Assembly (NCBI RefSeq): GCF_001570425.1
Contig: NZ_BCSX01000007.1
Coordinates: 99,539-163,538 of the forward strand
DNA from: Mycolicibacterium brisbanense
Lineage (GTDB): Bacteria; Actinomycetota; Actinomycetes; Mycobacteriales; Mycobacteriaceae
DNA: 64,000 bases
Direction of reading: 5' to 3'
In this document: positions 42,419 through 50,726 of the stretch, piece after piece
How the letters are laid out: every line of letters starts with the position of its first letter
Position numbering within the stretch: the first letter of the stretch is position 1
Position numbers and translations under genes: made by a program
The notes under the pieces: generated by a model
The model's database searches: none
Seen by the model: the letters and a program-made list of their open reading frames with translations, nothing else
Told to the model about the DNA's origin: nothing

Positions 42419-43876
42419 GTGAGCGGCAGACGTGCCATGAAGAGCAGCTCGCCGGTCTCGGGGCTCCGGCGCGCTCAGCTGTCCTTCACCCAGGTGCTCG
42501 GGCAGTCGGTGTCGGCGGTGGCTCCGTCGGCCGTCATGGTCACGCTGCCCGCGCTGGTGATCCCGGCGGCCGGCTCTGCAACGCTTCCCGTGTTCATCGT
42601 GACGGCGGTGCTGATGGCCGCCGTCGGCTACTGCGTGACGCAGTTCTCCACCCGCATGGTCGCGGTCAGCGGCCTGTACAGCTACACGGTCAAGGGCCTC
42701 GGGCCGGTGCCCGGTATCGCGGCGGGATGGTCGGTGGTGATCGGCTACGCTGCGGCGGCGATGGCCAGCACCTTGGGCGCCGCAAGCTATCTCACCGCCC
42801 TGCTGGGCCGGCTCGGAGTCCCCGGCGGCGAGCCCACGATCGCAGTGCTGGCCGTCGTGGTCGGCATCATCGCGCTGACCCTGATGGTGCGCGGGATCCG
42901 GCTGTCCGCGCGGATCTCGCTCACCGTCGAGGTTTTCGCGATCGTCGCGGCCGCAGTGGTGCTCGTCATCGCCTTCACCGGAGCGGTGGCCGGCGGTCAT
43001 GACCCACCGGAAACACCTGCTGCACAATCGCATTCAGCGCTGGGATTCGCCCTGCTGCTGGCCATCACGTCCTATGAGGGATTCGAGAGCGCGTCGACGG
43101 TCGCGCGCGAGGCACAGCGGCCGTTCGTCACCGTCACCCGCGCGATCCGGTGGACGCCGGTCGCGCTCGGCGTGCTCTACACGTTCGCCGCGGCCATGCA
43201 GTCCGCGGGCACCATCCAGGCCGGCATCGGTGCGGTGCCCATCGTGCTCAGCCTGCCCGACACCGCGGGCACCGCATCGGTGGCGCTGTCCATCGTGATG
43301 GAGTTGGGCATCACCGCCTCGTGGTTCGCGTGCGTGATCGGTTCGACGACGGCGTTGTCGCGCACCCTGTTCGCGATGGGCCGCGAAGGCGTTCTGCCGT
43401 CGGCCGTCGGCGATGCGCACCCGCGTCACCGCACCCCGCATATCGCGCTGTACGTGGCCATTCCGGTGATCGTCGCCGTACCGGTGGGCTATCTGCTGAT
43501 CGTCGGCTCCAGCCGCGAGGTGCTGATCGGCCTGCTGGCGATATCGGCACACGGCTACATCGGCGCGTATCTGCTGGCATGCCTGGCCGCGCCGACGTTC
43601 CTGCGCCGCATCGGCGAGCTCACGTGGGCTCCGCTGACTGTCGGCCTGGCCACCGCGGCCATGATGGTCGCGATCATCGGCTGGGCGGTGCTGACCGTCG
43701 AATCGCCGGTGTGGGTCGCCACCGCGGTGTACGCCGCGCTGCTGGCAATCGGTCTCGGGGCGTTCGCCCTTCGCCGTCGCTCGCTACCGGATCTGGCCGA
43801 GCGCGTCGGCGTCTTCGACGAGACGGTGGCCGGTGACATCTTCGCCGACTACAACCCGTGGGAGGTACGTCGATGA
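42419..43876 (+). CDS. APC-family permease, second amine/amino-acid transporter
   Basis: This 485-residue membrane protein has about 12 hydrophobic helices. The N-terminal QLSFTQVLGQSVSAVAPSA and the central ITSYEGFESASTVAREAQRP are the helix-1 and helix-6 signatures of the APC family. It is not closely similar to the permease at 39123, so the two may take different amines or differ in affinity. GTG 42419 follows a good -10 hexamer; a longer frame from 42296 would start within the operator region. It ends in an ATGA overlap with the IclR gene, which ties transport to regulation. The C-terminus ends in a soluble tail after TM12. Confidence 0.9.
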   Translation: MSGRRAMKSSSPVSGLRRAQLSFTQVLGQSVSAVAPSAVMVTLPALVIPAAGSATLPVFIVTAVLMAAVGYCVTQFSTRMVAVSGLYSYTVKGLGPVPGIAAGWSVVIGYAAAAMASTLGAASYLTALLGRLGVPGGEPTIAVLAVVVGIIALTLMVRGIRLSARISLTVEVFAIVAAAVVLVIAFTGAVAGGHDPPETPAAQSHSALGFALLLAITSYEGFESASTVAREAQRPFVTVTRAIRWTPVALGVLYTFAAAMQSAGTIQAGIGAVPIVLSLPDTAGTASVALSIVMELGITASWFACVIGSTTALSRTLFAMGREGVLPSAVGDAHPRHRTPHIALYVAIPVIVAVPVGYLLIVGSSREVLIGLLAISAHGYIGAYLLACLAAPTFLRRIGELTWAPLTVGLATAAMMVAIIGWAVLTVESPVWVATAVYAALLAIGLGAFALRRRSLPDLAERVGVFDETVAGDIFADYNPWEVRR

Positions 43877-44625
43877 GCCCCGCCGACGGAGCACTGTCGG
43901 GCCGCCAGCCCAAGGCAGTACAGAGTGCGCTGCAGGTCCTCGAGGCCGTCGCGCACGCTGGGGTGGGAGTGACCGCGAAGGAAATCGCCGATCGCCTGAA
44001 CATGCCATCGGCGACCACCTATCGGCTGCTGAATCTCCTTGTCGCCGACGGTTATATCGTGCGGCTGCCGGACCTTTCCGGGTTCTCGCTGGGCCCACGG
44101 ATGGGCGTGCTCATCGACGCCGCGGTATCCCCGACGGTGTGTACGGCCGCGCGTGAGGTGCTCGGCGAGATGCGGCTGTCGGTGCGGTTCGGCGTGCACC
44201 TGTTCTACTTCACCAACACCTCGGTGCGCATCGCCGATCCCGACGGGGAGTATCCCCCGCCTGCCGACGAGTCCGTGCTCAACCATCACCTGCATGCATG
44301 CGCGGTGGGCAAGCTGCTGCTCGCCGAGAAGAGCGATGCCGATGCGCTGCTGGGTTCGCAGCTGGGCGCGTTGACCGCACGCACCGTGACATCGAAATCT
44401 GTTCTTGCCGAACAACTCCAGACCGTGCGCGAGAACGATGCGGCCACTCAGACCGGCGAGCTGCGTGACGAGTGTGCCTGCGTGGCGGTGCCGGTGCGGT
44501 CGGCCACCGGTGCGCTGGTGGCGGCGGTGGCGATGTCGGGCCGATCCGATCAGACCGAACTGCTGAGCCGGCAGGTGCCGGTACTGCGGGAATGCGCGGC
44601 GCGACTCAGCCCGCTGCTGGCGTGA
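43873..44625 (+). CDS. IclR family transcriptional regulator of the amine cluster
   Basis: This 250-residue regulator has an N-terminal winged helix (ALQVLEAVAHAGVGVTAKEIA, then LNMPSATTYRLLNLLVADGY). The C-terminal IclR effector domain includes ACAVGKLLLAE and ECACVAVPVRSATGALVAAV. GGAGG lies 7 nt before ATG 43873, which overlaps the permease stop. A longer in-frame start at 43858 lacks such a site. IclR proteins can repress or activate depending on ligand. The repeated TTCTCATTTG elements around the two permease promoters are the natural candidate sites. A stem-loop of the repeat family follows its stop. Confidence 0.92.
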   Translation: MSPADGALSGRQPKAVQSALQVLEAVAHAGVGVTAKEIADRLNMPSATTYRLLNLLVADGYIVRLPDLSGFSLGPRMGVLIDAAVSPTVCTAAREVLGEMRLSVRFGVHLFYFTNTSVRIADPDGEYPPPADESVLNHHLHACAVGKLLLAEKSDADALLGSQLGALTARTVTSKSVLAEQLQTVRENDAATQTGELRDECACVAVPVRSATGALVAAVAMSGRSDQTELLSRQVPVLRECAARLSPLLA

Positions 44626-44649
44626 GGTGAGCCGAGCCACGCTCGAGCG

Positions 44650-44714
44650 CCGCGAGCGTGCGCAAAGTGCTGGGGTTTTGTGGCGTGTCGGGGGACAGAC
44701 ACGCACGCTCGCGG
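44650..44714. terminator. long stem-loop between convergent genes (repeat family copy B)
   Basis: CCGCGAGCGTGCG (44650-44662) pairs perfectly with CGCACGCTCGCGG (44702-44714). The loop contains GGCGTGTCGGGGGAC, shared with copies A and C. It lies in the 103-nt gap between the IclR gene and the convergent acyl-CoA synthetase gene. A bidirectional terminator is likely. Confidence 0.75.
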
Positions 44715-44728
44715 TGCCAGGGGGCCGG

Positions 44729-46339
44729 CTAATCCAACCCGAGGATGCGGACGCTCTCGGTGCGCATGTCGACCTTGCGGACCTTACCGGTCACGGTCAT
44801 CGGGAACTCCTCGACCAGCAGCACGTAGCGGGGGATCTTGTAGTGCGCCAGCTTGCCCGAGGCGTACGCCCGGATGGCAGCGGCATCCAATGGGGCCCGG
44901 CCGGGTTTCAACCGGATCCACGCGCAGATCTCCTCGCCGTAGCGCTCGTCGGGAACGCCGATCACCTGGGCATCCTCGATGTCGGGATGGGTGTAGAGAA
45001 ATTCCTCGATCTCGCGGGGGTAGACGTTCTCACCGCCGCGGATCACCATGTCCTTGATGCGGCCGACCACGTTGCAGTAGCCGTCCTCCCGCATCACCGC
45101 CAGGTCGCCGGTGTGCATCCAGCCGTCGGCGTCGATGGCCTGGGCGGTTTTCTCGGGTTCGTTCCAATAGCCCAGCATCACCGAGTAGCCGCGGGTGCAC
45201 AGTTCGCCCGGCGCACCGCGTTCGACGAGCGCGCCGGTGTCGGGGTCGACGATCCTGACCTCCAGGTGCGGGTGCACACGGCCGATCGAGGAGGTCCGCC
45301 GCTCCAGATCGTCGTCGATGAGCGTCTGGCAGGACACCGGTGACGTCTCGGTCATGCCGTAGCAGATCGCGACCTCCGACATGTGCATGTCGTTGACACA
45401 CCGCTTCATCACCTCGACCGGGCACACCGAGCCTGCCATGATCCCGGTGCGCAGCGACGACAGGTCGCGGCCGGCGAATGTCGGATGGTTCTGCATGGCG
45501 ATGAACATCGTCGGAACCCCGTAAACGCCCGTGCACCTTTCGGTTTCGATGGCATCGAGCGTGGCGGCCGGGTCGAACCCCGGGGCCGGGATCACCATGG
45601 TGACGCCGTGGGTCGTGCAGCCGAGATTACCCATCACCATGCCGAAGCAGTGATAGAACGGCACCGGGATGCACAACCGCTCGCCGGGCGTGAGCTTGAT
45701 GCCCTCGGTGACGAAGAACCCGTTGTTGAGGATGTTGCGGTGACTCAGCGTCGCCCCTTTGGGGAAACCCGTTGTGCCCGAGGTGTACTGGATGTTGATC
45801 GGGTCGGTGTTGGACAGCTCGGCCTGTCGCGCGGTGAGCACTTCGGGCGCTACCGCGCTGTCGCGCAGCCGATCCCAGTCGCCGGTACCCAGGAACACCA
45901 CGTCCGTCAACTCCGGGGCCTGCGGCCGCACCTCATCGACCATCGCCACGTAGTCCGAGGTCTTGAACGCCGTCGCCGAGACCAAAAGCCGCGCCTGGGA
46001 CTGGTTGAGCACGTAGGCCAGCTCATGGGTGCGGTAGGCCGGGTTGATGTTGACCAGGATCGCACCGATCTTCGCGGCGGCGTACTGCACGATGGTCCAC
46101 TGCGCGCAATTCGGCGACCAGATGCCGACACGATCGCCCTTGCCGATGCCCATCCCGATCAGACCCCGTGCGACCACGTCGATCTCGTCGTTCAGCTCGG
46201 CGTAGGTGTAACGCAGTCCCTGGGCCACGTCGACCAGCGCCTCGATGCCCGGATACGTCGCCGCGATCCGCTCGAAGTTCGCGCCGACGGTCTCCTCCAG
46301 GATGGGAGTGTCGGTCGGCCCCGCGTCATAACTCTGCAT
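44729..46339 (-). CDS. long/medium-chain acyl-CoA synthetase (FadD type)
   Basis: This 536-residue ANL enzyme has the phosphate loop YTSGTTGFPKGAT. It also has CYGMTETSPVS (A5), HTGDLAVMREDGY (A7), KDMVIRGGENVYPREIEEF (hinge) and MTVTGKVRKVDM with the catalytic lysine. It resembles the FadD35 branch of mycobacterial synthetases, a tentative placement. ATG 46339 shares its A with the stop codon of the upstream synthetase gene (TGATG); a TTG one codon earlier is less likely. The two synthetases are co-transcribed and probably act on different acids. Membrane segments are absent. Confidence 0.93.
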   Translation of the reverse strand: MQSYDAGPTDTPILEETVGANFERIAATYPGIEALVDVAQGLRYTYAELNDEIDVVARGLIGMGIGKGDRVGIWSPNCAQWTIVQYAAAKIGAILVNINPAYRTHELAYVLNQSQARLLVSATAFKTSDYVAMVDEVRPQAPELTDVVFLGTGDWDRLRDSAVAPEVLTARQAELSNTDPINIQYTSGTTGFPKGATLSHRNILNNGFFVTEGIKLTPGERLCIPVPFYHCFGMVMGNLGCTTHGVTMVIPAPGFDPAATLDAIETERCTGVYGVPTMFIAMQNHPTFAGRDLSSLRTGIMAGSVCPVEVMKRCVNDMHMSEVAICYGMTETSPVSCQTLIDDDLERRTSSIGRVHPHLEVRIVDPDTGALVERGAPGELCTRGYSVMLGYWNEPEKTAQAIDADGWMHTGDLAVMREDGYCNVVGRIKDMVIRGGENVYPREIEEFLYTHPDIEDAQVIGVPDERYGEEICAWIRLKPGRAPLDAAAIRAYASGKLAHYKIPRYVLLVEEFPMTVTGKVRKVDMRTESVRILGLD

Positions 46340-48036
46340 CAATCCACCAGATCCTCGTAGCGGTACTCACTGTCGATCGGCGTCCCCGATTGGTACGCCT
46401 CGTCCTCACGCCTGCGCAGCTCGACCCGGCGAATCTTGCCGGAGATGGTCTTGGGCAGTTCGAAAAACTCCACTCGTCGCACTTTCAAGTACGGCGCGAG
46501 ATGGTCGCGGGCGTAGGACATCACGGCTTTTGCGGTGTCGGCGTTGGCATCCCAGCCTTCGGCGAGCGCGACGTAGGCCTTGGGCACCGCCAGCCGGGTC
46601 TCGTCGGGCTGCGGCACCACCGCGGCCTCCACCACCGCCGGATGCTCGATGAGCACGCTCTCCAGCTCGAACGGCGACACCTTGTAGTCGCTGGATTTGA
46701 ACACGTCGTCGGTGCGACCGATGTAGGTGATGTAGCCGTCGGCGTCGCGCGCCGCGACGTCGCCGGTGTGGTAGTAGCCACCGGCCATCACCGCCGCATT
46801 ACGTTGCGGGTCATCGAGATACCCGGTCATGAGGTTGACCGGGTGGGCACGCAGGTCCAGGCACAGCTCACCCTCGTCGGCGAGTTCGCCGCTGATGGGA
46901 TCCACCAGCACCACCGGGACCCCAGGCATCGGCCGGCCCATGGAACCGGGCTTGACCGGCTGCCCTGGGGTGTTGCCGACCTGCAACGTCGTCTCGGTCT
47001 GGCCGAATCCGTCCCGGATGGTCAGGCCCCACGCGCTCTCGACGCGTGCGATGACGTCGGGGTTGAGCGGTTCACCCGCACCCAGGATCTCGCGCAGCCC
47101 TTCGGGTTTGGCGCCGAGGTCGGCCTGGATCAACATGCGCCACACGGTCGGCGGGGCACAGAACGTGTTGACCCCGGCCCGGCGGATCTGGTGCAGCAGC
47201 GCGGCGGCGTCGAACCGGCGGTAGTTGTACACGAAGATGGTGGCCTCGGCGATCCACGGTGCGAAGAAGCAACTCCAGGCATGTTTGGCCCAGCCCGGTG
47301 AGCTGATCGCCAGGTGGACGTCCCCGGGGCGCACGCCGATCCACGCCATGGTCGTCAGATGGCCGACCGGGTACGAAACCTGGGAATGCTCAACCAGTTT
47401 GGGCTTGCTGGTGGTGCCCGAGGTGAAGTAGATCAGCAACGGGTCCTCGACTTTCGTCGTGCCCGCCCAGCGGATCGGCTCGGTCTCGGCGGCATCGGCG
47501 TAGGCGTGCCAGCCCGTGACTGGCGCACCCACCGCGATGCGCACGTAGTCACCGTCGACGCCGGTGAACTTGTCCGCGTCGACGGCGTTGGCGATGACGA
47601 AGCGTGCCCCGCCCCGCGTGATGCGGTCGGCTAGATCGGCCGGGCCCAATGCGCCGGTGGTCGGCATGACGACCGCACCGAGCTTGGCGATGGCGAGCAT
47701 GGATTCCCACAGTTCGGCCTGGTTGCCGAGCATCACGATGACCCGGTCACCCTTGCCGACGCCCAGGCCGTGCAGCCAGGTGGCAACCCGGTCGGAGCGG
47801 TCGGCCATCTCGGCAAAGCTGATCCGCTGCTCGCTGCCGTCCTCCTCGACGATCCACAACGCAGTCCGCTCGTTGCCCCGTGCGATCACGTCGAACCAAT
47901 CGGTGGCCCAGTTGAAACTGCCCGTGATCTGCGGCCAGGCGAAGGTCGCGACGGCCTTGTCGTAGTCGGCGATCGCCGCGACAAGCTGGTCACGGGCAGT
48001 GCGGTAAAGGTCCGAGTTCGTCGCTGGCTCGTTCAT
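46339..48036 (-). CDS. medium-chain acyl-CoA synthetase (ACSM-like)
   Basis: This 565-residue enzyme belongs to the acetyl/medium-chain branch of ANL synthetases. The phosphate loop is YFTSGTTSKPK, and WPQITGSFNWATDWFDVIA near the N-terminus is characteristic of ACSM-type proteins. DGFGQTETTLQVGN is the A5 motif, YYHTGDVAARDADGY the A7 motif, and KTISGKIRRVELR carries the catalytic lysine. It probably activates medium-chain or aromatic acids such as phenylacetate or benzoate analogues, by family. It is the first gene of a two-gene operon and is divergent from the GAF/LuxR regulator gene, 59 bp away, which is a likely controller. Confidence 0.93.
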   Translation of the reverse strand: MNEPATNSDLYRTARDQLVAAIADYDKAVATFAWPQITGSFNWATDWFDVIARGNERTALWIVEEDGSEQRISFAEMADRSDRVATWLHGLGVGKGDRVIVMLGNQAELWESMLAIAKLGAVVMPTTGALGPADLADRITRGGARFVIANAVDADKFTGVDGDYVRIAVGAPVTGWHAYADAAETEPIRWAGTTKVEDPLLIYFTSGTTSKPKLVEHSQVSYPVGHLTTMAWIGVRPGDVHLAISSPGWAKHAWSCFFAPWIAEATIFVYNYRRFDAAALLHQIRRAGVNTFCAPPTVWRMLIQADLGAKPEGLREILGAGEPLNPDVIARVESAWGLTIRDGFGQTETTLQVGNTPGQPVKPGSMGRPMPGVPVVLVDPISGELADEGELCLDLRAHPVNLMTGYLDDPQRNAAVMAGGYYHTGDVAARDADGYITYIGRTDDVFKSSDYKVSPFELESVLIEHPAVVEAAVVPQPDETRLAVPKAYVALAEGWDANADTAKAVMSYARDHLAPYLKVRRVEFFELPKTISGKIRRVELRRREDEAYQSGTPIDSEYRYEDLVD

Positions 48037-48071
48037 GACAGTTATGCTCTACGTCACAGTTGTCCGTCCGC

Positions 48072-48089
48072 TACCCCCGAAAGTGGGTA
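48072..48089. promoter_or_regulatory. short inverted repeat between synthetase operon and LuxR-type regulator
   Basis: TACCC (48072-48076) and GGGTA (48085-48089) are separated by 8 nt in the divergent gap. LuxR-type regulators often bind such short dyads near their own promoter. The match is short, so this is a weak suggestion. Confidence 0.25.
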
Positions 48090-48095
48090 TCCGCC

Positions 48096-48935
48096 ATGCG
48101 CTCCTCGCTGCTGCGGCCGCGTGACGCCGATGCTGTGCGTGCCGAACTGCGCCGCATGGCCACCGACACGGGCCTGCCGCTGGCGTTCGGCGGGGAGGTG
48201 CACGGTGACGCCCTGCTGCTCAGCGAATTCATCGGCACCCGCACGGGGGCCATGCGCGGGCTGGCGGTCCGCCCGAGTGCGGGGCTTGGCGGGGCCACGA
48301 TGGTGGCCAGGCGGCCCATCGCGGTGCCCGACTACCGGCGCTCGGCGACCATCACCCACGACTACGACGAGCCGGTGCTGACCGAGGGCATCCGGTCGAT
48401 CCTGGCGGTTCCGGTGGTGGTGGACGGGACGGCGCGGGCGGTGCTGTACGGCGCGCACCGCAGCAGTGCCCCGATCGGCGACCGCACCGCGGCCGCCATG
48501 CTGACTTCGGCACGCCGGCTCGCCGACGAGTTGCGCGTGCGCGACGAGGTGGACCGCCGGATGCGGCTGCGCGAGGCACAGCTGGCCAACTTCGACGGCC
48601 AGCCCGCCGACACCGAGCAGATCCGTTCGGTGTACGCCGATCTGCGCAGGCTGGCCGCAGACACCCCGGCGTTGGCGACTCCGCTGCGCGATCTCGCCGA
48701 CCGCCTGGCGGGTGCGCTGCGCGGCGACGCGCCTGCGAGCGCGCCGCTGACCGCGCGGGAAGTGGACGTGCTGGCGCAAGTCGCCTTGGGTTGCACCAAC
48801 GCCGAAGCTGCACAGCGCCTTTCCCTGAAGCCCGAGACCGTGAAGAGCTATCTGCGCAGTGCCACAGCCAAACTCGGGGCGCGGACCCGGCACGAGGCGG
48901 TGTCCAAGGCCCGCAGGCTACGTCAGATCCCCTGA
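48096..48935 (+). CDS. GAF-domain LuxR-type transcriptional regulator
   Basis: This 279-residue protein has an N-terminal GAF-like sensor domain, about 15-160, including GTRTGAMRGLAVRPSAGLGG and GIRSILAVPVVVDG. A helical linker follows, then a C-terminal LuxR HTH: LTAREVDVLAQVALGCTNAE, then AAQRLSLKPETVKSYLRSA. ATG 48096 is preferred; a TTG at 48060 would add 12 residues. It is divergent from the two acyl-CoA synthetases, and its last 18 nt overlap the convergent TetR gene. Similar GAF-LuxR proteins adjoin acyl-CoA synthetase genes in actinobacteria, so control by an acid or acyl-CoA is plausible but unproven. Confidence 0.88.
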   Translation: MRSSLLRPRDADAVRAELRRMATDTGLPLAFGGEVHGDALLLSEFIGTRTGAMRGLAVRPSAGLGGATMVARRPIAVPDYRRSATITHDYDEPVLTEGIRSILAVPVVVDGTARAVLYGAHRSSAPIGDRTAAAMLTSARRLADELRVRDEVDRRMRLREAQLANFDGQPADTEQIRSVYADLRRLAADTPALATPLRDLADRLAGALRGDAPASAPLTAREVDVLAQVALGCTNAEAAQRLSLKPETVKSYLRSATAKLGARTRHEAVSKARRLRQIP

Positions 48936-49469
48936 CAGGTAACGCTGAATCGTCGGGCCTATCGACGCGATGATCTCCTCGCGCGTCATGTTCGCCACCG
49001 GCGGCACCGCGAGCACGAACCGGCACAGAGCCAGCCCCATCATCTGGGCGCCGATCAGACCGGCGCGGCGCTCGGCCTCACCCGCCGGCACCAACTTCTC
49101 CACTGCAGGCACCAACTGAGCCCCGAAGATCTCCCGCATGCGTTGGGCCGCTTCGGCATTGGTGGTGGCCGAGCGCAGCAGGACCGTGAGCGCCTCGTCG
49201 CCCTCCCAGCGGTTGAGGAAGTGCGTGACGACGTGGCGCCCCACCATGGCCGGGTCGACCGCCGTGAGATCGGGGAACCGCAGGTCGAATTCCGATGCGG
49301 TCGCGAACAGTTTCTCCTTGTTGCCGAAGTAGCGGATCACCAAGGCGGGGTCGATACCGGCGGCCGCTGCCACGGCCCTGATGGTGGTGCCCTGGTAGCC
49401 CGTCGCGGCGAATTGCTCGCGGGCCGCGGCGAGGATCGCCTCCCTGGTCCGATCGGCTGAACGCTTCAT
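48918..49469 (-). CDS. TetR family repressor of monooxygenase/epoxide hydrolase operon
   Basis: This 183-residue regulator has a typical N-terminal TetR helix-turn-helix: REQFAATGYQGTTIRAVAAA, then AGIDPALVIRYFGNKEKLF. The variable C-terminal ligand domain follows. ATG 49469 lies 7 nt after TATGCT on the minus strand, a leaderless arrangement, whereas the upstream ATG at 49481 lies inside the operator. Two matching palindromes occupy the gap to the divergent monooxygenase, so the protein almost certainly represses itself and that operon. The inducer is likely a hydrophobic or aromatic compound, by the target genes. Confidence 0.92.
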   Translation of the reverse strand: MKRSADRTREAILAAAREQFAATGYQGTTIRAVAAAAGIDPALVIRYFGNKEKLFATASEFDLRFPDLTAVDPAMVGRHVVTHFLNRWEGDEALTVLLRSATTNAEAAQRMREIFGAQLVPAVEKLVPAGEAERRAGLIGAQMMGLALCRFVLAVPPVANMTREEIIASIGPTIQRYLSGDLT

Positions 49470-49477
49470 GGCCGACA

Positions 49478-49552
49478 GCATAAGTCAACAGGCGTTGACA
49501 TCGGCGTGGAACCGGGTTCATCATGGTCATGTCAACAACCGTTGACTTATGC
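49478..49552. promoter_or_regulatory. twin palindromic TetR operators in a divergent promoter
   Basis: GTCAAC-AGGC-GTTGAC (49484-49499) and GTCAAC-AACC-GTTGAC (49531-49546) are equal palindromes 47 bp apart. The flanks extend the symmetry so that 49478-49501 and 49529-49552 are inverted copies over 24 nt, except for the four central bases. Minus-strand TATGCT (49482 down to 49477) is the tetR -10. Confidence 0.85.
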
Positions 49553-49572
49553 GACAGGCAGAGGAGCTCACC

Positions 49573-50712
49573 ATGAAATCCACCGACGTCCTGGTGATCG
49601 GAGCCGGCCCGACCGGCCTCACACTCGCCGCCGACCTGCGCCGGCGCGGGGTGGACGTGACCGTCGTCGACAAACTCGCCGAAGGCGCCAACACCTCGCG
49701 CGCGGCCGCCGTGGCCGCCCGCACCCTTGAGGTGCTGGAGAATCTCGAGGTATCCCGCCGCATGATCGCCGAAGGGCTGATCACGCCCCATTTCACGATG
49801 CGCGACGGCGAGCGCGTGCTGATTCCCGTCGACTTCAGCACGCTGCCGACCGCCTACCCGTTCACGCTCATGCTGTCCCAGGCCGACACCGAGCGGATCC
49901 TGCTGCAGCGGCTCACCGAACTCGGCGGCACGGTGATCCGGCCGCTCGCCCTGCAGCGACTGGACCAGGACGCCGATGGCGTCACCGCGACCTTCGCCGA
50001 CGGCACCGCGATGCGGGCGCGCTACGTCGTCGGCGCGGACGGCATCCACAGCCGGGTGCGCGAACAAGCCGGGATCGGGTTCAGCGGCGGCGAATACCCG
50101 GAGTCGTTCGCCCTGGCTGATGTCCGGCTGGCAACACCGCCCGACGACGAAGGCGTGATCCTCTTCTACGCGAAGACGGGCCTCACCGTCGTCGCGCCGC
50201 TGCCCGACGGCGTGTTCCGCATCGTCGCTCCCACCGCCGACGCACCGGAGTGCCCGTCCGTGCCCTACGTTCAGCGCCTGCTCGACCAACGCGGGTTCGG
50301 GCCAGGGAAAACCGTTGTCACCGAGGTGATCTGGGGTTCGCGATTCCGGATCCAGCACCGTGTCGCCGACACCTATCGCGCCGGCCGGCTGCTGCTCGCC
50401 GGCGACGCCGCGCACGTGCACAGCCCGGCCGGCGGGCAGGGCATGAACCTGGGCATCCAGGATGCCGTGGCACTCGCCGAAGCCCTGGCCGCCGTACTCA
50501 GCGGCGCGCCCGAGCGCGTGCTCGACGATTACAGCGCGGCGCGCCGGCCGATCGCCCGGCAGGTGCTGGCACTCACCGGGCAGCTCACCCGGGTCGCGAC
50601 GCTGCCACCGCTGCTGCGTCCCGTGCGAAATGTGCTGATGGCGTTGGCATCGCGGCTTCCCGTCGTGCGCCACCAACTGGCGTGGCGACTCAGCGGTCTG
50701 GTCTACCGCTGA
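49573..50712 (+). CDS. class A FAD-dependent aromatic monooxygenase
   Basis: This 379-residue flavoprotein has the three hallmark motifs of single-component aromatic hydroxylases. They are GAGPTGLTLA (residues ~9-18), the DG motif GADGIHSRVR and the GD motif GDAAHVHSPAGGQGMN. ATG 49573 has GAGGAG 6-11 nt upstream. It is controlled by the adjacent divergent TetR and is followed after 14 nt by an epoxide hydrolase. The C-terminal region is shorter than in phenol hydroxylase and lacks a thioredoxin-like domain. It probably hydroxylates an aromatic or polyketide-like compound; rifampicin-monooxygenase-like detoxification is a possibility I cannot decide. Confidence 0.92.
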   Translation: MKSTDVLVIGAGPTGLTLAADLRRRGVDVTVVDKLAEGANTSRAAAVAARTLEVLENLEVSRRMIAEGLITPHFTMRDGERVLIPVDFSTLPTAYPFTLMLSQADTERILLQRLTELGGTVIRPLALQRLDQDADGVTATFADGTAMRARYVVGADGIHSRVREQAGIGFSGGEYPESFALADVRLATPPDDEGVILFYAKTGLTVVAPLPDGVFRIVAPTADAPECPSVPYVQRLLDQRGFGPGKTVVTEVIWGSRFRIQHRVADTYRAGRLLLAGDAAHVHSPAGGQGMNLGIQDAVALAEALAAVLSGAPERVLDDYSAARRPIARQVLALTGQLTRVATLPPLLRPVRNVLMALASRLPVVRHQLAWRLSGLVYR

Positions 50713-50726
50713 GGTGATGAGACAGG

